From Gillisia sp. (lineage in GTDB: Bacteria > Bacteroidota > Bacteroidia > Flavobacteriales > Flavobacteriaceae), in contig JAGXIL010000007.1 in assembly GCA_024635655.1 (NCBI GenBank), forward strand, positions 1 to 64,000: a stretch of 64,000 nucleotides of DNA. Direction: 5' to 3'. The notes under the pieces were generated by a model. The model ran no database searches, was not told where the DNA came from, and was given only the letters and a program-made list of their open reading frames with translations. Position numbers and translations under genes: made by a program. Shown piece by piece: positions 35,337 through 44,421 of this stretch. The stretch's first letter is position 1. Each line of letters starts with the position of its first letter.

Positions 35337-36539
35337 TTGAAGGATCTTTTTCATTTTTTCAAAAACAACTTCAGGAAAGTAAGTTTTGGTTGGTTATTGA
35401 CCTTTTTCTCAAGTTTTGGCCAAACTTTTTTGATCTCATTATACGTACCGGAGATCGTAAGGGATTTTCAAATTTCAGAAGGTACATTTGGAGCTATTTA
35501 TGCCGGATGTACAATAATTTCATCAGTAGTAATGCTTACAGTGGGGCATCTCGTTGATCATAAGCCGGCAAAATATGTAACCTCTTTTACCATACTTGGG
35601 CTTGCTTTTTCCAGTATACTCTTAGGATTTTCATACCACATCTCCCTTTTATTTATAGCCTTGATAGGTTTGAGATTGACTGGGCAGGGCCTTCTTAGTC
35701 ATATAAGTATGACAGTGATCTCGAAATATTTTGACAAGAACAGAGGGAAAGCTCTAAGTATTTCATCATTGGGATATTCCATGGGAGAGGCAATTTTTCC
35801 TATCATTATTGCTTTAATTATCGCCTGGTTTGACTGGAGGGTAGCAGCCATTGCCAGTGGGGTGGGATTATTGCTTTATTTGATAAGGTTACGGTATACT
35901 AATCTGGAAGGATTTGACAAACAACTTTCTACCTTAAAAAAACCTTCTGCCTTATCTTTAATGAAAGACTATAAAACTGTAGCTTCTGAAAAGAAATTTG
36001 GTATCATGATGCCGGCCAGTTTTGTTTTAAGCTTTACAGTTACGGCCATTTTCTTTTATCAATATGTTTTTGTGGAAGATAAGAACTGGTCTATTGAATT
36101 ATACGCAACATTTTTTACCGTATACGCAGCTACAAGATTCTTATTTTCCATGTTTGGTGGAGTTTGGGTAGATAAATATTCAGCAAAGGTCATTTTCAGA
36201 TATTTTTTAATTCCGTTTTGTTTAGGAATGCTGCCATTCGCTTTTATGGGCAGTATTATTGGTGCTTTGATCTTTCTAATTCTGGCTGGAATTACAGTAG
36301 GGATTTCCGGAACAGTGCAAACCGCTTTGATCGCGGAAATGTATGGAACCGAAAAAATGGGCTTGATTCGAAGTGTGTTTACCATGTTTATGGTATTTAG
36401 TACTGCACTTGGGCCATTGCTCGTAGGTATGCTCATTGATCTCAATATCAGTTTTACTACTATAATGCTGTCTTTGTTTTCCCTTATGTTCCTGGTAACA
36501 CTTAATTGCCAGAGAATAAGAACTGTGGAGGCTACCTAA
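35337..36539 (+). CDS. MFS transporter
   Basis: This 400-residue protein has 12 hydrophobic segments. The loop 2-3 motif GHLVDHKPAKYV replaces the usual GxLaDrxGrR, and FGGVWVDKYSAKVIFRYFLI is the matching second-half loop, the duplicate-half pattern of the major facilitator family. GLRLTGQGLLSHISMTVI holds the helix 4 motif. The start is TTG (KDLFHFFKNNF), as no ATG occurs before codon 60 and the -7 box is 22 bp upstream. The substrate is unknown. Its 3' end overlaps the convergent T9SS gene by 8 bp. Confidence 0.88.
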   Translation: MKDLFHFFKNNFRKVSFGWLLTFFSSFGQTFLISLYVPEIVRDFQISEGTFGAIYAGCTIISSVVMLTVGHLVDHKPAKYVTSFTILGLAFSSILLGFSYHISLLFIALIGLRLTGQGLLSHISMTVISKYFDKNRGKALSISSLGYSMGEAIFPIIIALIIAWFDWRVAAIASGVGLLLYLIRLRYTNLEGFDKQLSTLKKPSALSLMKDYKTVASEKKFGIMMPASFVLSFTVTAIFFYQYVFVEDKNWSIELYATFFTVYAATRFLFSMFGGVWVDKYSAKVIFRYFLIPFCLGMLPFAFMGSIIGALIFLILAGITVGISGTVQTALIAEMYGTEKMGLIRSVFTMFMVFSTALGPLLVGMLIDLNISFTTIMLSLFSLMFLVTLNCQRIRTVEAT

Positions 36540-38409
36540 CAAGACTTATATTCCCTTTTATAGTTTTAAAACCTTCAATATAGATCTCGTACCAGAAATC
36601 TGCTGCCGGCAATTCTTTTCCGTTAAAGGTTCCGTTCCAGGTGAAATCCTCTCCGTTTCCGGCTTTAATTAATTTACCATATCTGTCGAAAAGAGAGATA
36701 TAGGACGAAGAAAAATATTCCACACCATTTAAAATAAAGACGTCATTATATCCATCTCCATTTGGCGTTAAATATTTCTGGATCACGATATGCGGAAATT
36801 CCAGCAATACAGTACTACATTCTTGAAGATCCCGCATATAAGCTGTATAAACACCCCCTGAAACAGGTTCAAAAATATTGGATAACTGGTAATTTATCCC
36901 ATCCAGGGAATATTCGAAATTACCGGAATGTACAGGATTAATAATAACCCGGTTTTCTTCTGAAAGCACTTCATTTATACCTGCGATATCTACCGGTTGT
37001 ATATCAAAATTCCTGACAGTACTACAGCCTTCTTCAGTTGTTATGCTCACATAATAATTTCCGGCTTCTGCAATTAATATTTTTTCTGAAATTTCTCCCG
37101 TAGACCAAAGATATTGCATATTACCAATTCCTGCATCCAGTTCAAGTTGGGAGTCCCGGCATAATTGAAGGACCGCATCTTCAACTATAATGGACTCAAA
37201 TATAGTAAGGGTGACTTCTGTTCTTGCGCCTCCACCACAACCGGAAGTAATGTTGACAGCCTCAGCGTAATAAGTACCTTCATCTTCCGGAAAGAGAGAT
37301 GTACTACCTTCCGCAATGAGATTACCGTTTTCCATTGCATCATACCAGTTTGATGTTTCCCCATTTTCTACAGAAACAGAAAGGGGTGGAATGTCTTCAT
37401 TACTGCAAATTGTTATATCTCCATTGCTTATAGGTGCAAGAGGAACTTTATTAAAATTGATTTGAAAAGATTCAGAGGCTGTGCTGCACAAATTATTGCT
37501 GAGATTTACAGCATCTTCAGCAACTTTTACGCGGTAAAAATTAGATCCTGAAATTTCAGGCGTAGTATAACTTTCATTTGTTTCTCCCCTAATATCCTGC
37601 CAATTTTGGTTATTGTCACTTACCTGCCACTGATAACTGTGCTGATCATAAACCGAAAAATCAGGAGTTGCTGTCAAAGTCAAAGTCGATGGAGTTTCAG
37701 ATTCACAAATATAAAATGGACTTTCAGCATTTGAGTCAGAAGATATTTCAGTTAGATCCCCGCAAGACCTGAATACAATATCATCAATTGCAAGATCATT
37801 TCCGCAGCCTCCCACTCCTTCGTTGAACATTTTCAGAATAACTGAATCCTGTCCGGGTTCTGTTTGAAATGTCAGTGCATATTGCTCCCATTTGGCGGTA
37901 GCGGAAGATGCTATATCTCCTGTAACACCTTCTTTTAAAATTCGGCTATTAGTTTCATCCCAGATCTCAAATCTCACATTTATAGGAATATCCTGAAAAT
38001 TACAAACCCCACTGCTTTTATCATATACATTCATTAAAAATGCTGAAAATTCATAAGATGTATTTTCGCATAGATCAGGAATGGCTATTTGATAGAACCG
38101 GCCTGCATTAACATCGTCTGCATTGACTATTAAAGCAAGTCCATTAGAAATTGTTGTCGAGGGAAGATTGGAATGCCAGGAGGTAATATTTGCACCAATA
38201 CTATTGGCAACGGTGTAAAATCCATCCTCAGGATCCATTCCGGTTACAAAGTTATATGAAGTTACACCTGCGGGAAGGGCCATTCCAACAGTTCCCTGGC
38301 CAAAATCCTCATGAAAGATATAATCACCTTTACTGCCTTCACAAAACCCCAGTTGTGCAGATATGTGAGGGGAAACCAGGAAAAGATATAACAATAACCA
38401 CTTTTTCAT
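36532..38409 (-). CDS. Exported protein with T9SS type B C-terminal sorting domain
   Basis: The ATG at 38409 starts a signal peptide (MKKWLLLYLFLVSPHISAQ), giving 625 residues; the longer TTG frame lies inside a -7 element. A carbohydrate-binding-like N-terminal part (residues about 30-200) is followed by Ig-like domains with YQWQVSDNNQNWQDI and paired Cys. The end is the CHU_C domain: KYLTPNGDGYNDVFILNG, SISLFDRYGKLI-like (YISLFDRYGKLI), TWNGTFNGKELPAADFWYEI and a basic C-terminus. The domain directs outer-membrane export by the type IX system. It is probably a surface or secreted adhesin-like protein; no enzymatic motif is seen. Confidence 0.88.
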   Translation of the reverse strand: MKKWLLLYLFLVSPHISAQLGFCEGSKGDYIFHEDFGQGTVGMALPAGVTSYNFVTGMDPEDGFYTVANSIGANITSWHSNLPSTTISNGLALIVNADDVNAGRFYQIAIPDLCENTSYEFSAFLMNVYDKSSGVCNFQDIPINVRFEIWDETNSRILKEGVTGDIASSATAKWEQYALTFQTEPGQDSVILKMFNEGVGGCGNDLAIDDIVFRSCGDLTEISSDSNAESPFYICESETPSTLTLTATPDFSVYDQHSYQWQVSDNNQNWQDIRGETNESYTTPEISGSNFYRVKVAEDAVNLSNNLCSTASESFQINFNKVPLAPISNGDITICSNEDIPPLSVSVENGETSNWYDAMENGNLIAEGSTSLFPEDEGTYYAEAVNITSGCGGGARTEVTLTIFESIIVEDAVLQLCRDSQLELDAGIGNMQYLWSTGEISEKILIAEAGNYYVSITTEEGCSTVRNFDIQPVDIAGINEVLSEENRVIINPVHSGNFEYSLDGINYQLSNIFEPVSGGVYTAYMRDLQECSTVLLEFPHIVIQKYLTPNGDGYNDVFILNGVEYFSSSYISLFDRYGKLIKAGNGEDFTWNGTFNGKELPAADFWYEIYIEGFKTIKGNISLVR

Positions 38410-38415
38410 TGCTCC

Positions 38416-38423
38416 CAAAAATA
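38416..38423 (-). promoter_or_regulatory. -7 promoter element (TATTTTTG) of the T9SS-exported protein
   Basis: On the minus strand TATTTTTG is followed by GGAGCA and then ATG. Six bases separate box and start, so the message is predicted to be leaderless or nearly so, and the upstream TTG start would lie outside the transcript. Confidence 0.5.
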
Positions 38424-38496
38424 GGGAATTGATCTTCAATATCTAACTTATATTTTTTATATCCCTTTACCTGATCTCAGCGTATTCAATGATATA

Positions 38497-40749
38497 TTAA
38501 AAGTCGATTTCCCTGATCTTATTTTCTATTTTGCCTGATAATTCTAAGAGCCATCTTAGTTGTTCATAAACTAATTGTGCTTCCTGTAATTCAGTACCTC
38601 CAGGATTAATATTATCATTTGGTCGAGACTTGTCCTGAATTATATTTTTTATCCTTTCATTGAAAAATAATTCAGCATCTTTTCGTATAGATTTATTGTC
38701 TTCTGCCATTTGCTGCTCACCTTTTAATTTACTCAGAGATCTTTCAAGATTTGAAGTAATAAGATTGGTATAAGCTATAAAATGTTTTGATGCAGAAGTA
38801 GTAGAATGGTTTTGAATATAAGTACCCATTGAAGCCAGGGAAGTAAGAAAATTATGATTGAACGTTACCAGTTCATATATCTTCTCAAGATTCTTTTGTT
38901 TTGATCTTGGTTCCTGAGTCATTCTCTGAAAAGCCGAACTTAAATTTCCAATGCCCAGGAAAGCTTGTTTTCTGGAAATTTTATAATTTGTAGTTACCTG
39001 TCCTTTCTTGCTGTAAAAGCTGGTTACTTCCTTCAAATAATCCTTATTGGCCTTAATACTATCAAAGATCAGATTTTTTATACCTAAAAATTCCCATGAC
39101 GGCCAAAGGATCAAATTTCCTATGGTTGCCAACCCTGCCCCTATTAAAGTATCTATTACCCTAAATTGTATAACGTCCAGAACATTAGGTTCAAGTAAAG
39201 CGTAAACAAAAACCACACTCAAAGTTACAAAGGTTGCCGAGGTTTTGTAATTCTTTTGTACCATGGCAAAGGCGATTATAAGGGAAACTACCGCAAGAAT
39301 CCCATACAAAACCACATTTTGAGTAATAAGTACTATCCCTATAGCAATTCCTGCTCCTATCAAAGTTCCTGCGGTTCTTTGTTTGGACCTGGTTTTGGTA
39401 AGGCCATAATTAGGCCTCATGATCACGATAATTGTCAACAAGATCCAATAGGCGTTTTGTAAAGAGAAAAAATCTCCAACTGCATAACCTGCCATTACCA
39501 CAATAGCCAATCTCAGGGAGTGTTTAAAAATAGGAGACTTTAAACTAAGATTTTCCAGCAATAATTTTGGAGAATATTCCTGTGGAGTAATAAATTTTAA
39601 AATATCATCCTTCTTAAGTAATCCAATTTCTCCCAGGTCTTTTTCCTGTAATAATTGTTCTGTTCTTATTATTTTTTCCACCTGTTTCTCCTGGTAATCA
39701 AATAAATTATGCAGGATTATTGCCCCTTCATCAGGATATGTATGCTGTCTTTTTTCATAGTCTCTGATACTTACTTTCACCTCCTCCAAAGAATATTTTA
39801 ATTGTCCGGTTGAAGGGAGAGTTTTTCTTTGTTGGATCTTTGCAGAAATGATCATGAGCCTGTTGGCCATATTTAGAATGAGCTTTTGAAAAGATAGGAT
39901 CTGCTCCGGATGCTGTTCCATAAGCCTGTCCATTTTCTCATAATTAACAGGGTTGGCCATTGCAAGTTCAAGAATATCCACTAGTTGTACAAAAACAAGT
40001 AATCTCCTTCGCTCATAACCAGAGTTACCCGATTCTTTTCTTGCAGAAATAAGGATATCCCTTAAGGTTTCGTGATTTTCATTGATTTCAGATTGGAGTT
40101 CCAGTAATCTCCTGAATAAATCCTCTCTCTTTTGATTCTTAACGATCAATTCTCCCCGGACTCTAAGGTATTGAGAGGTGAGATCCAGGCATTGGGCGAG
40201 ATATTGGTCTGTTTGTCCCTTTGGGTTTACCCTGTTCCATAAAATCGTGAGAAATAGATACCACACCCCTCCTACTCCTATAAGTAAGGCACGTTCGTAG
40301 ATTTCTAATACTTCTGAAATATTGGCGAAACTAAGCACCATTGCAAATAATCCCGAAAAACTTATCAAAGAAGCTCTAAATCCAAAAACAGAAAGATAAG
40401 AAATGGCAAAAAAGAATATCCCTAAAATAGGAAGCCATAACAAAGAATCAAAAGCAAGATATCCTCCGGCCAAACTCGCCAGAACTGCCAGAAAAGTAGA
40501 TAACAATATTCCAAAGTTCTTATGTCTTTCACTTCCACTTACATCGCTTGGTGAACTCAGTAAGGCCCCAAGTGCCAGGGCAAGCCCAATTTCAAAAAAT
40601 CCCGACTTGACTCCCAAAACAATAGGCATTGTAATAGCAAAGCCAAGGATCAAAGCTTTAGAAAAATCGGTACTTTTGGAAAACCTGTTAAGGCGGTCTA
40701 AGGAATTTAGAAGCGTTTTTTTGTAACCTGAAAATTTCCCGGGGATCAT
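38497..40749 (-). CDS. FUSC family membrane protein (YccS/YhfK-like)
   Basis: This 750-residue protein has two similar membrane blocks of about six segments each (residues 30-170 and 390-530), separated by a cytoplasmic alpha-helical domain. The second block contains YWILLTIIVIMRPNYGLTKT followed by RSKQRTAGTLIGAGIA, the FUSC signature shared with aromatic-acid exporter AaeB and YccS. A helical C-terminal cytoplasmic domain follows (FQRMTQEPRSKQKNLEKIYE). Function is a putative inner-membrane transporter or efflux component; the substrate is unknown. It has its own -7 element 4 bp from the ATG. Confidence 0.87.
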   Translation of the reverse strand: MIPGKFSGYKKTLLNSLDRLNRFSKSTDFSKALILGFAITMPIVLGVKSGFFEIGLALALGALLSSPSDVSGSERHKNFGILLSTFLAVLASLAGGYLAFDSLLWLPILGIFFFAISYLSVFGFRASLISFSGLFAMVLSFANISEVLEIYERALLIGVGGVWYLFLTILWNRVNPKGQTDQYLAQCLDLTSQYLRVRGELIVKNQKREDLFRRLLELQSEINENHETLRDILISARKESGNSGYERRRLLVFVQLVDILELAMANPVNYEKMDRLMEQHPEQILSFQKLILNMANRLMIISAKIQQRKTLPSTGQLKYSLEEVKVSIRDYEKRQHTYPDEGAIILHNLFDYQEKQVEKIIRTEQLLQEKDLGEIGLLKKDDILKFITPQEYSPKLLLENLSLKSPIFKHSLRLAIVVMAGYAVGDFFSLQNAYWILLTIIVIMRPNYGLTKTRSKQRTAGTLIGAGIAIGIVLITQNVVLYGILAVVSLIIAFAMVQKNYKTSATFVTLSVVFVYALLEPNVLDVIQFRVIDTLIGAGLATIGNLILWPSWEFLGIKNLIFDSIKANKDYLKEVTSFYSKKGQVTTNYKISRKQAFLGIGNLSSAFQRMTQEPRSKQKNLEKIYELVTFNHNFLTSLASMGTYIQNHSTTSASKHFIAYTNLITSNLERSLSKLKGEQQMAEDNKSIRKDAELFFNERIKNIIQDKSRPNDNINPGGTELQEAQLVYEQLRWLLELSGKIENKIREIDF

Positions 40750-40753
40750 TCGG

Positions 40754-40761
40754 CAAAGATA
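40754..40761 (-). promoter_or_regulatory. -7 promoter element (TATCTTTG) of the FUSC gene
   Basis: TATCTTTG on the minus strand is a full consensus match, with CCGA between it and the ATG. Transcription should begin at the start codon. Confidence 0.6.
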
Positions 40762-40892
40762 ACTTCAATACCTACCAACTACGTTAATCTTTTCTGAAAA
40801 ATGAAACGGAAATCAGACCTTAAAAAAACTTGCTACCAATAAATATCATTAATTTTAAGTGTAAATTAAAACCTTAAAAAAACATACATAAA

Positions 40893-41885
40893 ATGAATAA
40901 TAGCATACTTCTAAAAAATCGACCATCAGGGAAACCATCTCTTGATGATTTTCAAATTGTAGAGGAAGATCAACCAGTGGCGAATACCGGGGAAATTTTA
41001 CTTAAAACTTTATTTGTTTCTGTAGATCCTTATCTAAGGGGAAGAATGAGGGATGAACCATCTTACATAGAGCCATTTAAAGTGAATAAGCCCTTAGAAT
41101 CCGGGGTAATTGCAGAAGTTCTTGAATCTCACAACGCTAATTTTGCTGTAGGGGATCTGGTAAATGGAATGCTAAAATGGAAAAAATTTCAAGTCTCTAC
41201 CGGAGCCGGATTAAATAAGGTCGACAGATCTTTTGCCCCTGCTTCTGCTTTCCTGGGCGTTTTAGGATTAACCGGAATTACCGCTTACCTGGGACTGGAA
41301 AAAATTGGTAAACTTAGATCAGGTGAAACCTTACTTGTGTCAGGAGCTGCCGGAGCAGTAGGTAGTATTGCAGGTCAAATTGGAAAAATTCATGGATGCA
41401 GGGTCATAGGAATTGCAGGGAGTGATGAAAAAATCAAGTATCTGAGAGATCTGGGTTTTGACGGGGGAATAAATTACAAAACCTCAGAAAATCTGAAGAA
41501 AGCCATTGCTGCACAATGCCCTAACGGTGTAGATGTTTATTTTGACAATGTAGGAGGTGAAATTCTTGATGCTGCTTTGGCAAATTTGAATAAATTTGGA
41601 AGAGTAATAAACTGCGGGGCTATTTCACTGTACAATGCGACCAAAATGCCTGTGGGCCCCAGGCCGGAGGGAATTCTTATTAAAAAAAGCATTTTAATGC
41701 AAGGATTTACTGTAAGGGATTACGTGAAGGATTTTGGACCGGCTATAAAACAACTATCTACCTGGTTACATGAAGAAAAGATCTCCTATTCTGAAACTGT
41801 TGTTGAAGGTTTTGAAAATATCCCACAAGCATTCCTGGATATTTTTGAAGGAAAAAATAATGGTAAGATGATCGTCAAGGTATAG
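40893..41885 (+). CDS. NADP-dependent oxidoreductase, zinc-less MDR family (CurA/LTB4DH-like)
   Basis: This 330-residue protein has the NADP loop SGAAGAVGSIAGQIGKIHGC (AAGAVG) and VDPYLRGRMRDEP near the N-terminus, a signature of the leukotriene B4 dehydrogenase/curcumin reductase subgroup. GVDVYFDNVGGEILDAALA and NKFGRVINCGAIS are also typical. No zinc-binding Cys cluster is present. It reduces the alkene bond of enones or related lipid aldehydes with NADPH, a detoxification role in characterised members. It is monocistronic with a terminator 25 bp after the stop. Confidence 0.9.
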   Translation: MNNSILLKNRPSGKPSLDDFQIVEEDQPVANTGEILLKTLFVSVDPYLRGRMRDEPSYIEPFKVNKPLESGVIAEVLESHNANFAVGDLVNGMLKWKKFQVSTGAGLNKVDRSFAPASAFLGVLGLTGITAYLGLEKIGKLRSGETLLVSGAAGAVGSIAGQIGKIHGCRVIGIAGSDEKIKYLRDLGFDGGINYKTSENLKKAIAAQCPNGVDVYFDNVGGEILDAALANLNKFGRVINCGAISLYNATKMPVGPRPEGILIKKSILMQGFTVRDYVKDFGPAIKQLSTWLHEEKISYSETVVEGFENIPQAFLDIFEGKNNGKMIVKV

Positions 41886-41910
41886 TTATTTCATTTTTAA
41901 AAATAAAAAA

Positions 41911-41929
41911 GGGTCCTGCAACAGGACCC
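41911..41929. terminator. Bidirectional intrinsic terminator
   Basis: GGGTCCTG-CAA-CAGGACCC is an 8-bp stem with a three-base loop. A-run before (AAATAAAAAA) and CTTTATTT after make it usable by both the oxidoreductase gene and the convergent lipoprotein gene. Confidence 0.85.
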
Positions 41930-41936
41930 TCTTTAT

Positions 41937-42347
41937 TTACTCCCAAATAGAGTCCCCGTCAACTTTTTTCCAAAGGGTTTCATTCTCAAGATTGACCAGC
42001 CACTTCGAATTCAATATTTCCAATCGAATTTCTCCATCGGGAACTTCATAATTTGGTTCAAAGGTTAAAATAATTGTATTCTCGTGGGTTTCATATTTAC
42101 CTCTCCAAATAATATCTGTAAGCATGATCTCTACAATATTGTTTTTGTAAAAATCCAGCTGCTGATGGCAATTGTAAAAAAATCCGGAATCAGGTTGGGA
42201 GTCAAGACATTCTTTTTCAGAGTCGAAAAAAAGATGTACATAAGTCGTATTGATCAGCATATCTTCTTTTGCTGGAGCATCACCCTGGGAACAGGAGATA
42301 AGCAGCAAAATAGATAGTAACAATGTAAATTTTCTATCCATAAGCAT
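41937..42347 (-). CDS. Small lipoprotein of unknown function
   Basis: This 136-residue protein has the lipobox LLISCSQGD with the Cys near residue 20. The mature part, TYVHLFFDSEKECLDSQPDS, GFFYNCHQQLDFYKNNIVEI and then ENTIILTFEPNYEV, has two Cys and a lipocalin-like strand pattern (short strands with a charged turn). I do not recognise a family. The ATG at 42347 and one at 42341 are both possible starts. It ends at the bidirectional terminator. Confidence 0.75.
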   Translation of the reverse strand: MLMDRKFTLLLSILLLISCSQGDAPAKEDMLINTTYVHLFFDSEKECLDSQPDSGFFYNCHQQLDFYKNNIVEIMLTDIIWRGKYETHENTIILTFEPNYEVPDGEIRLEILNSKWLVNLENETLWKKVDGDSIWE

Positions 42348-42502
42348 AGAGGGATCTTTGATTAGAATTTATTTCAACTTTTAAAACCGGAAATATGAAT
42401 TTTAAGCTATAAATTTTGCTTAAATAGTCTTAGTTGCACTTTTTGGTCATTCTGGTTTTTCTCTACTGGATCTTTATCGAAAGAAATCTACGTTATAGAT
42501 TG

Positions 42503-43237
42503 TTATTCTGTTACTTCCGTCTCTTCAAGAACCGCACAACCTACCGGAACGGTTTCCTGAGGCGGAATATCCTGGTCTCTTTGTACGGTTTGTTGTAGCG
42601 TTACTTCCCCGGCCACACCTTGTATAATATAAATGTAGTTGGTAATATCAAAATCCTGAACTCCGTAACCTTCCCGAACTGCTGTATTAATACTATCAAG
42701 GCTTGTAGTTCTGGAAAATTGTAATTCTCCATTGATATTGCTTCGGGGATAGGTATCAACATTTCTTTCTAATGTAGATGGTCCCATGTGCAGGGGTATC
42801 ATGTGCAATTCCTCTGCATTTCCTGCGATTTCATTCATATCAACGATATCAACATTATTAGCATCGGCATCTGGCCCGGGGCAGTTTGTGGTTTCGCCCG
42901 ATCCCGATGCCACTAAAAATTGCCTGTGCATCATATCCGGGGCAAGGTTTTCTGCAGTAATTGTAAATCTTATGAGATCTCCTTCTATTCGAACAGCAAC
43001 ATTTCCTGTCACTTCTGTTTCATCTCCCATTGTATTCATCCCTGAAATATCCCCAGTGTAGGCTCTTACCTGAACTTGTGTATTTTCAAGGGTGTCCTGT
43101 TGGTTCATTTGTTGTTCCTCCAGGTCATCTTGTTGTCTATTCTCATTTCTACAAGAAAAGCTAAGAATAAGAATGGCTGAAAATAATAATGGTGTAATGG
43201 CTTTTGTAAATTTCTGATAATTTTCCTGTTGCTTCAT
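42503..43237 (-). CDS. Hypothetical lipoprotein with acidic C-terminal region
   Basis: This 244-residue protein has a lipobox (LILSFSCRNENRQ, Cys about 28). A Gln/Glu/Asp-rich linker (EEQQMNQQDTLENTQV) is followed by a beta-rich domain (VRIEGDLIRFTITAENLAPD, MMHRQFLVASG, MIPLHMGPSTL). The MHRQ and PLHM elements are reminiscent of CHRD or copper-binding periplasmic domains, but without the full His set. GCAVLEETEVTE ends the protein with one Cys. Function is unknown. It stands alone, 155 bp from its downstream neighbour. Confidence 0.7.
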   Translation of the reverse strand: MKQQENYQKFTKAITPLLFSAILILSFSCRNENRQQDDLEEQQMNQQDTLENTQVQVRAYTGDISGMNTMGDETEVTGNVAVRIEGDLIRFTITAENLAPDMMHRQFLVASGSGETTNCPGPDADANNVDIVDMNEIAGNAEELHMIPLHMGPSTLERNVDTYPRSNINGELQFSRTTSLDSINTAVREGYGVQDFDITNYIYIIQGVAGEVTLQQTVQRDQDIPPQETVPVGCAVLEETEVTE

Positions 43238-43462
43238 AATAAAATTATTTATTTGCTCCTCTAATTTACGATGTAATGGCTTTATTGCAAAGAACCCAAT
43301 ACCAATTGTGATTTTTTAAACATTTGTTTTCTAAGATGTTAAATAAATTAATGAGATAAATCCTTATTTAATAATTAACTATTTATTAGCGGGAAATTAT
43401 TGGTAAAGCTTATTATCCAACATATATTATACACTTTGTAATATAAAATGACATAGAGTAAT

Positions 43463-44350
43463 ATGAGCACTAAAGAACACAGAAATTCTAAAAATGTAGT
43501 AGATCTTCACGAATCGTCGGGAAAATATTTGGAGGTAGATGGTATTAATACTTTTTTGCTGGATAAAGGTAGCGGCGAAGCAGTGGTATGTATTCACGGA
43601 GTTCCCACTTCTTCTTTTCTGTACCGCAAAGTAGTAGATTCCCTTTCCCGAAAAGGTTATAGAGGAATAGCAATTGACTTACCGGGACTTGGACTTTCAA
43701 ATAGACCTGAAAATTTCGATTATACCTTTTCCGGGTTTTCCAGATTTCTCACTAATGCTTTAAATAGACTTAATATAGAAAAATTTCACCTTGTGGTACA
43801 CGATATTGGTGGTCCCATTGGATTTTCCCTGGCTGCCAATCAAAAAGATCGTATAAGATCGCTTACCATCTTAAATACCTGGGCAGATGTGGTGAATTTT
43901 GAAAAACCATTGGTTATGAGACCATTTGAAAATAAGGTATTGGGAGAAGCAGAACTGAAAATGTTATCTCATGCTACCTGGCCTCTGATGTTTTCAAAAA
44001 TGGGAGTTAATGATCCAGACAAAATTCCGGATGAGGAGATCAAAGCTTATGTTGACCTGCTAAAAAGAGAAGACGATGGAAAGGCATTTTTGAAGATCAT
44101 GCGTAATTTTGAAGACTCCCCCGAATTTAGAGATACGTGTTACAGAGCTTTGCAACAGGTGCCTTATCCAATACAGGCAATTTGGGGTAAAGATGATCCC
44201 GCACTCAAGCTGGACGAATACGGAGCGGAAATTAAAAAAGTCGCTAATCTCAGGGAGGTACATGCTCTCCCTTCCCGTCATTTTCTGCAGGAGGAAGTTT
44301 CTGAGGAAATTGCAGATCTTATAGTTAAACAGGCTAATCTTACCTCCTAA
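43463..44350 (+). CDS. Alpha/beta hydrolase, haloalkane dehalogenase/epoxide hydrolase-like
   Basis: This 295-residue protein has the oxyanion motif VCIHGVPTSSFLYRKV and a nucleophile elbow with Asp instead of Ser, LVVHDIGGPIGFSL (Asp about 113). This is typical of dehalogenases and epoxide hydrolases. The catalytic His is in ALPSRHFLQEE and the acid probably in WGKDDPAL. The Trp that follows the nucleophile in haloalkane dehalogenases (HDWG) is Ile here, so halide stabilisation would differ. An epoxide hydrolase-like role is thus as likely. No signal peptide; cytoplasmic. It stands as a single gene. Confidence 0.85.
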   Translation: MSTKEHRNSKNVVDLHESSGKYLEVDGINTFLLDKGSGEAVVCIHGVPTSSFLYRKVVDSLSRKGYRGIAIDLPGLGLSNRPENFDYTFSGFSRFLTNALNRLNIEKFHLVVHDIGGPIGFSLAANQKDRIRSLTILNTWADVVNFEKPLVMRPFENKVLGEAELKMLSHATWPLMFSKMGVNDPDKIPDEEIKAYVDLLKREDDGKAFLKIMRNFEDSPEFRDTCYRALQQVPYPIQAIWGKDDPALKLDEYGAEIKKVANLREVHALPSRHFLQEEVSEEIADLIVKQANLTS

Positions 44351-44421
44351 AGTTATAATTGACAGGAGGTAAATGATCAGTCTATGTTTGATTTTTGATA
44401 TTCAAATAATCAGCCGGGAAA

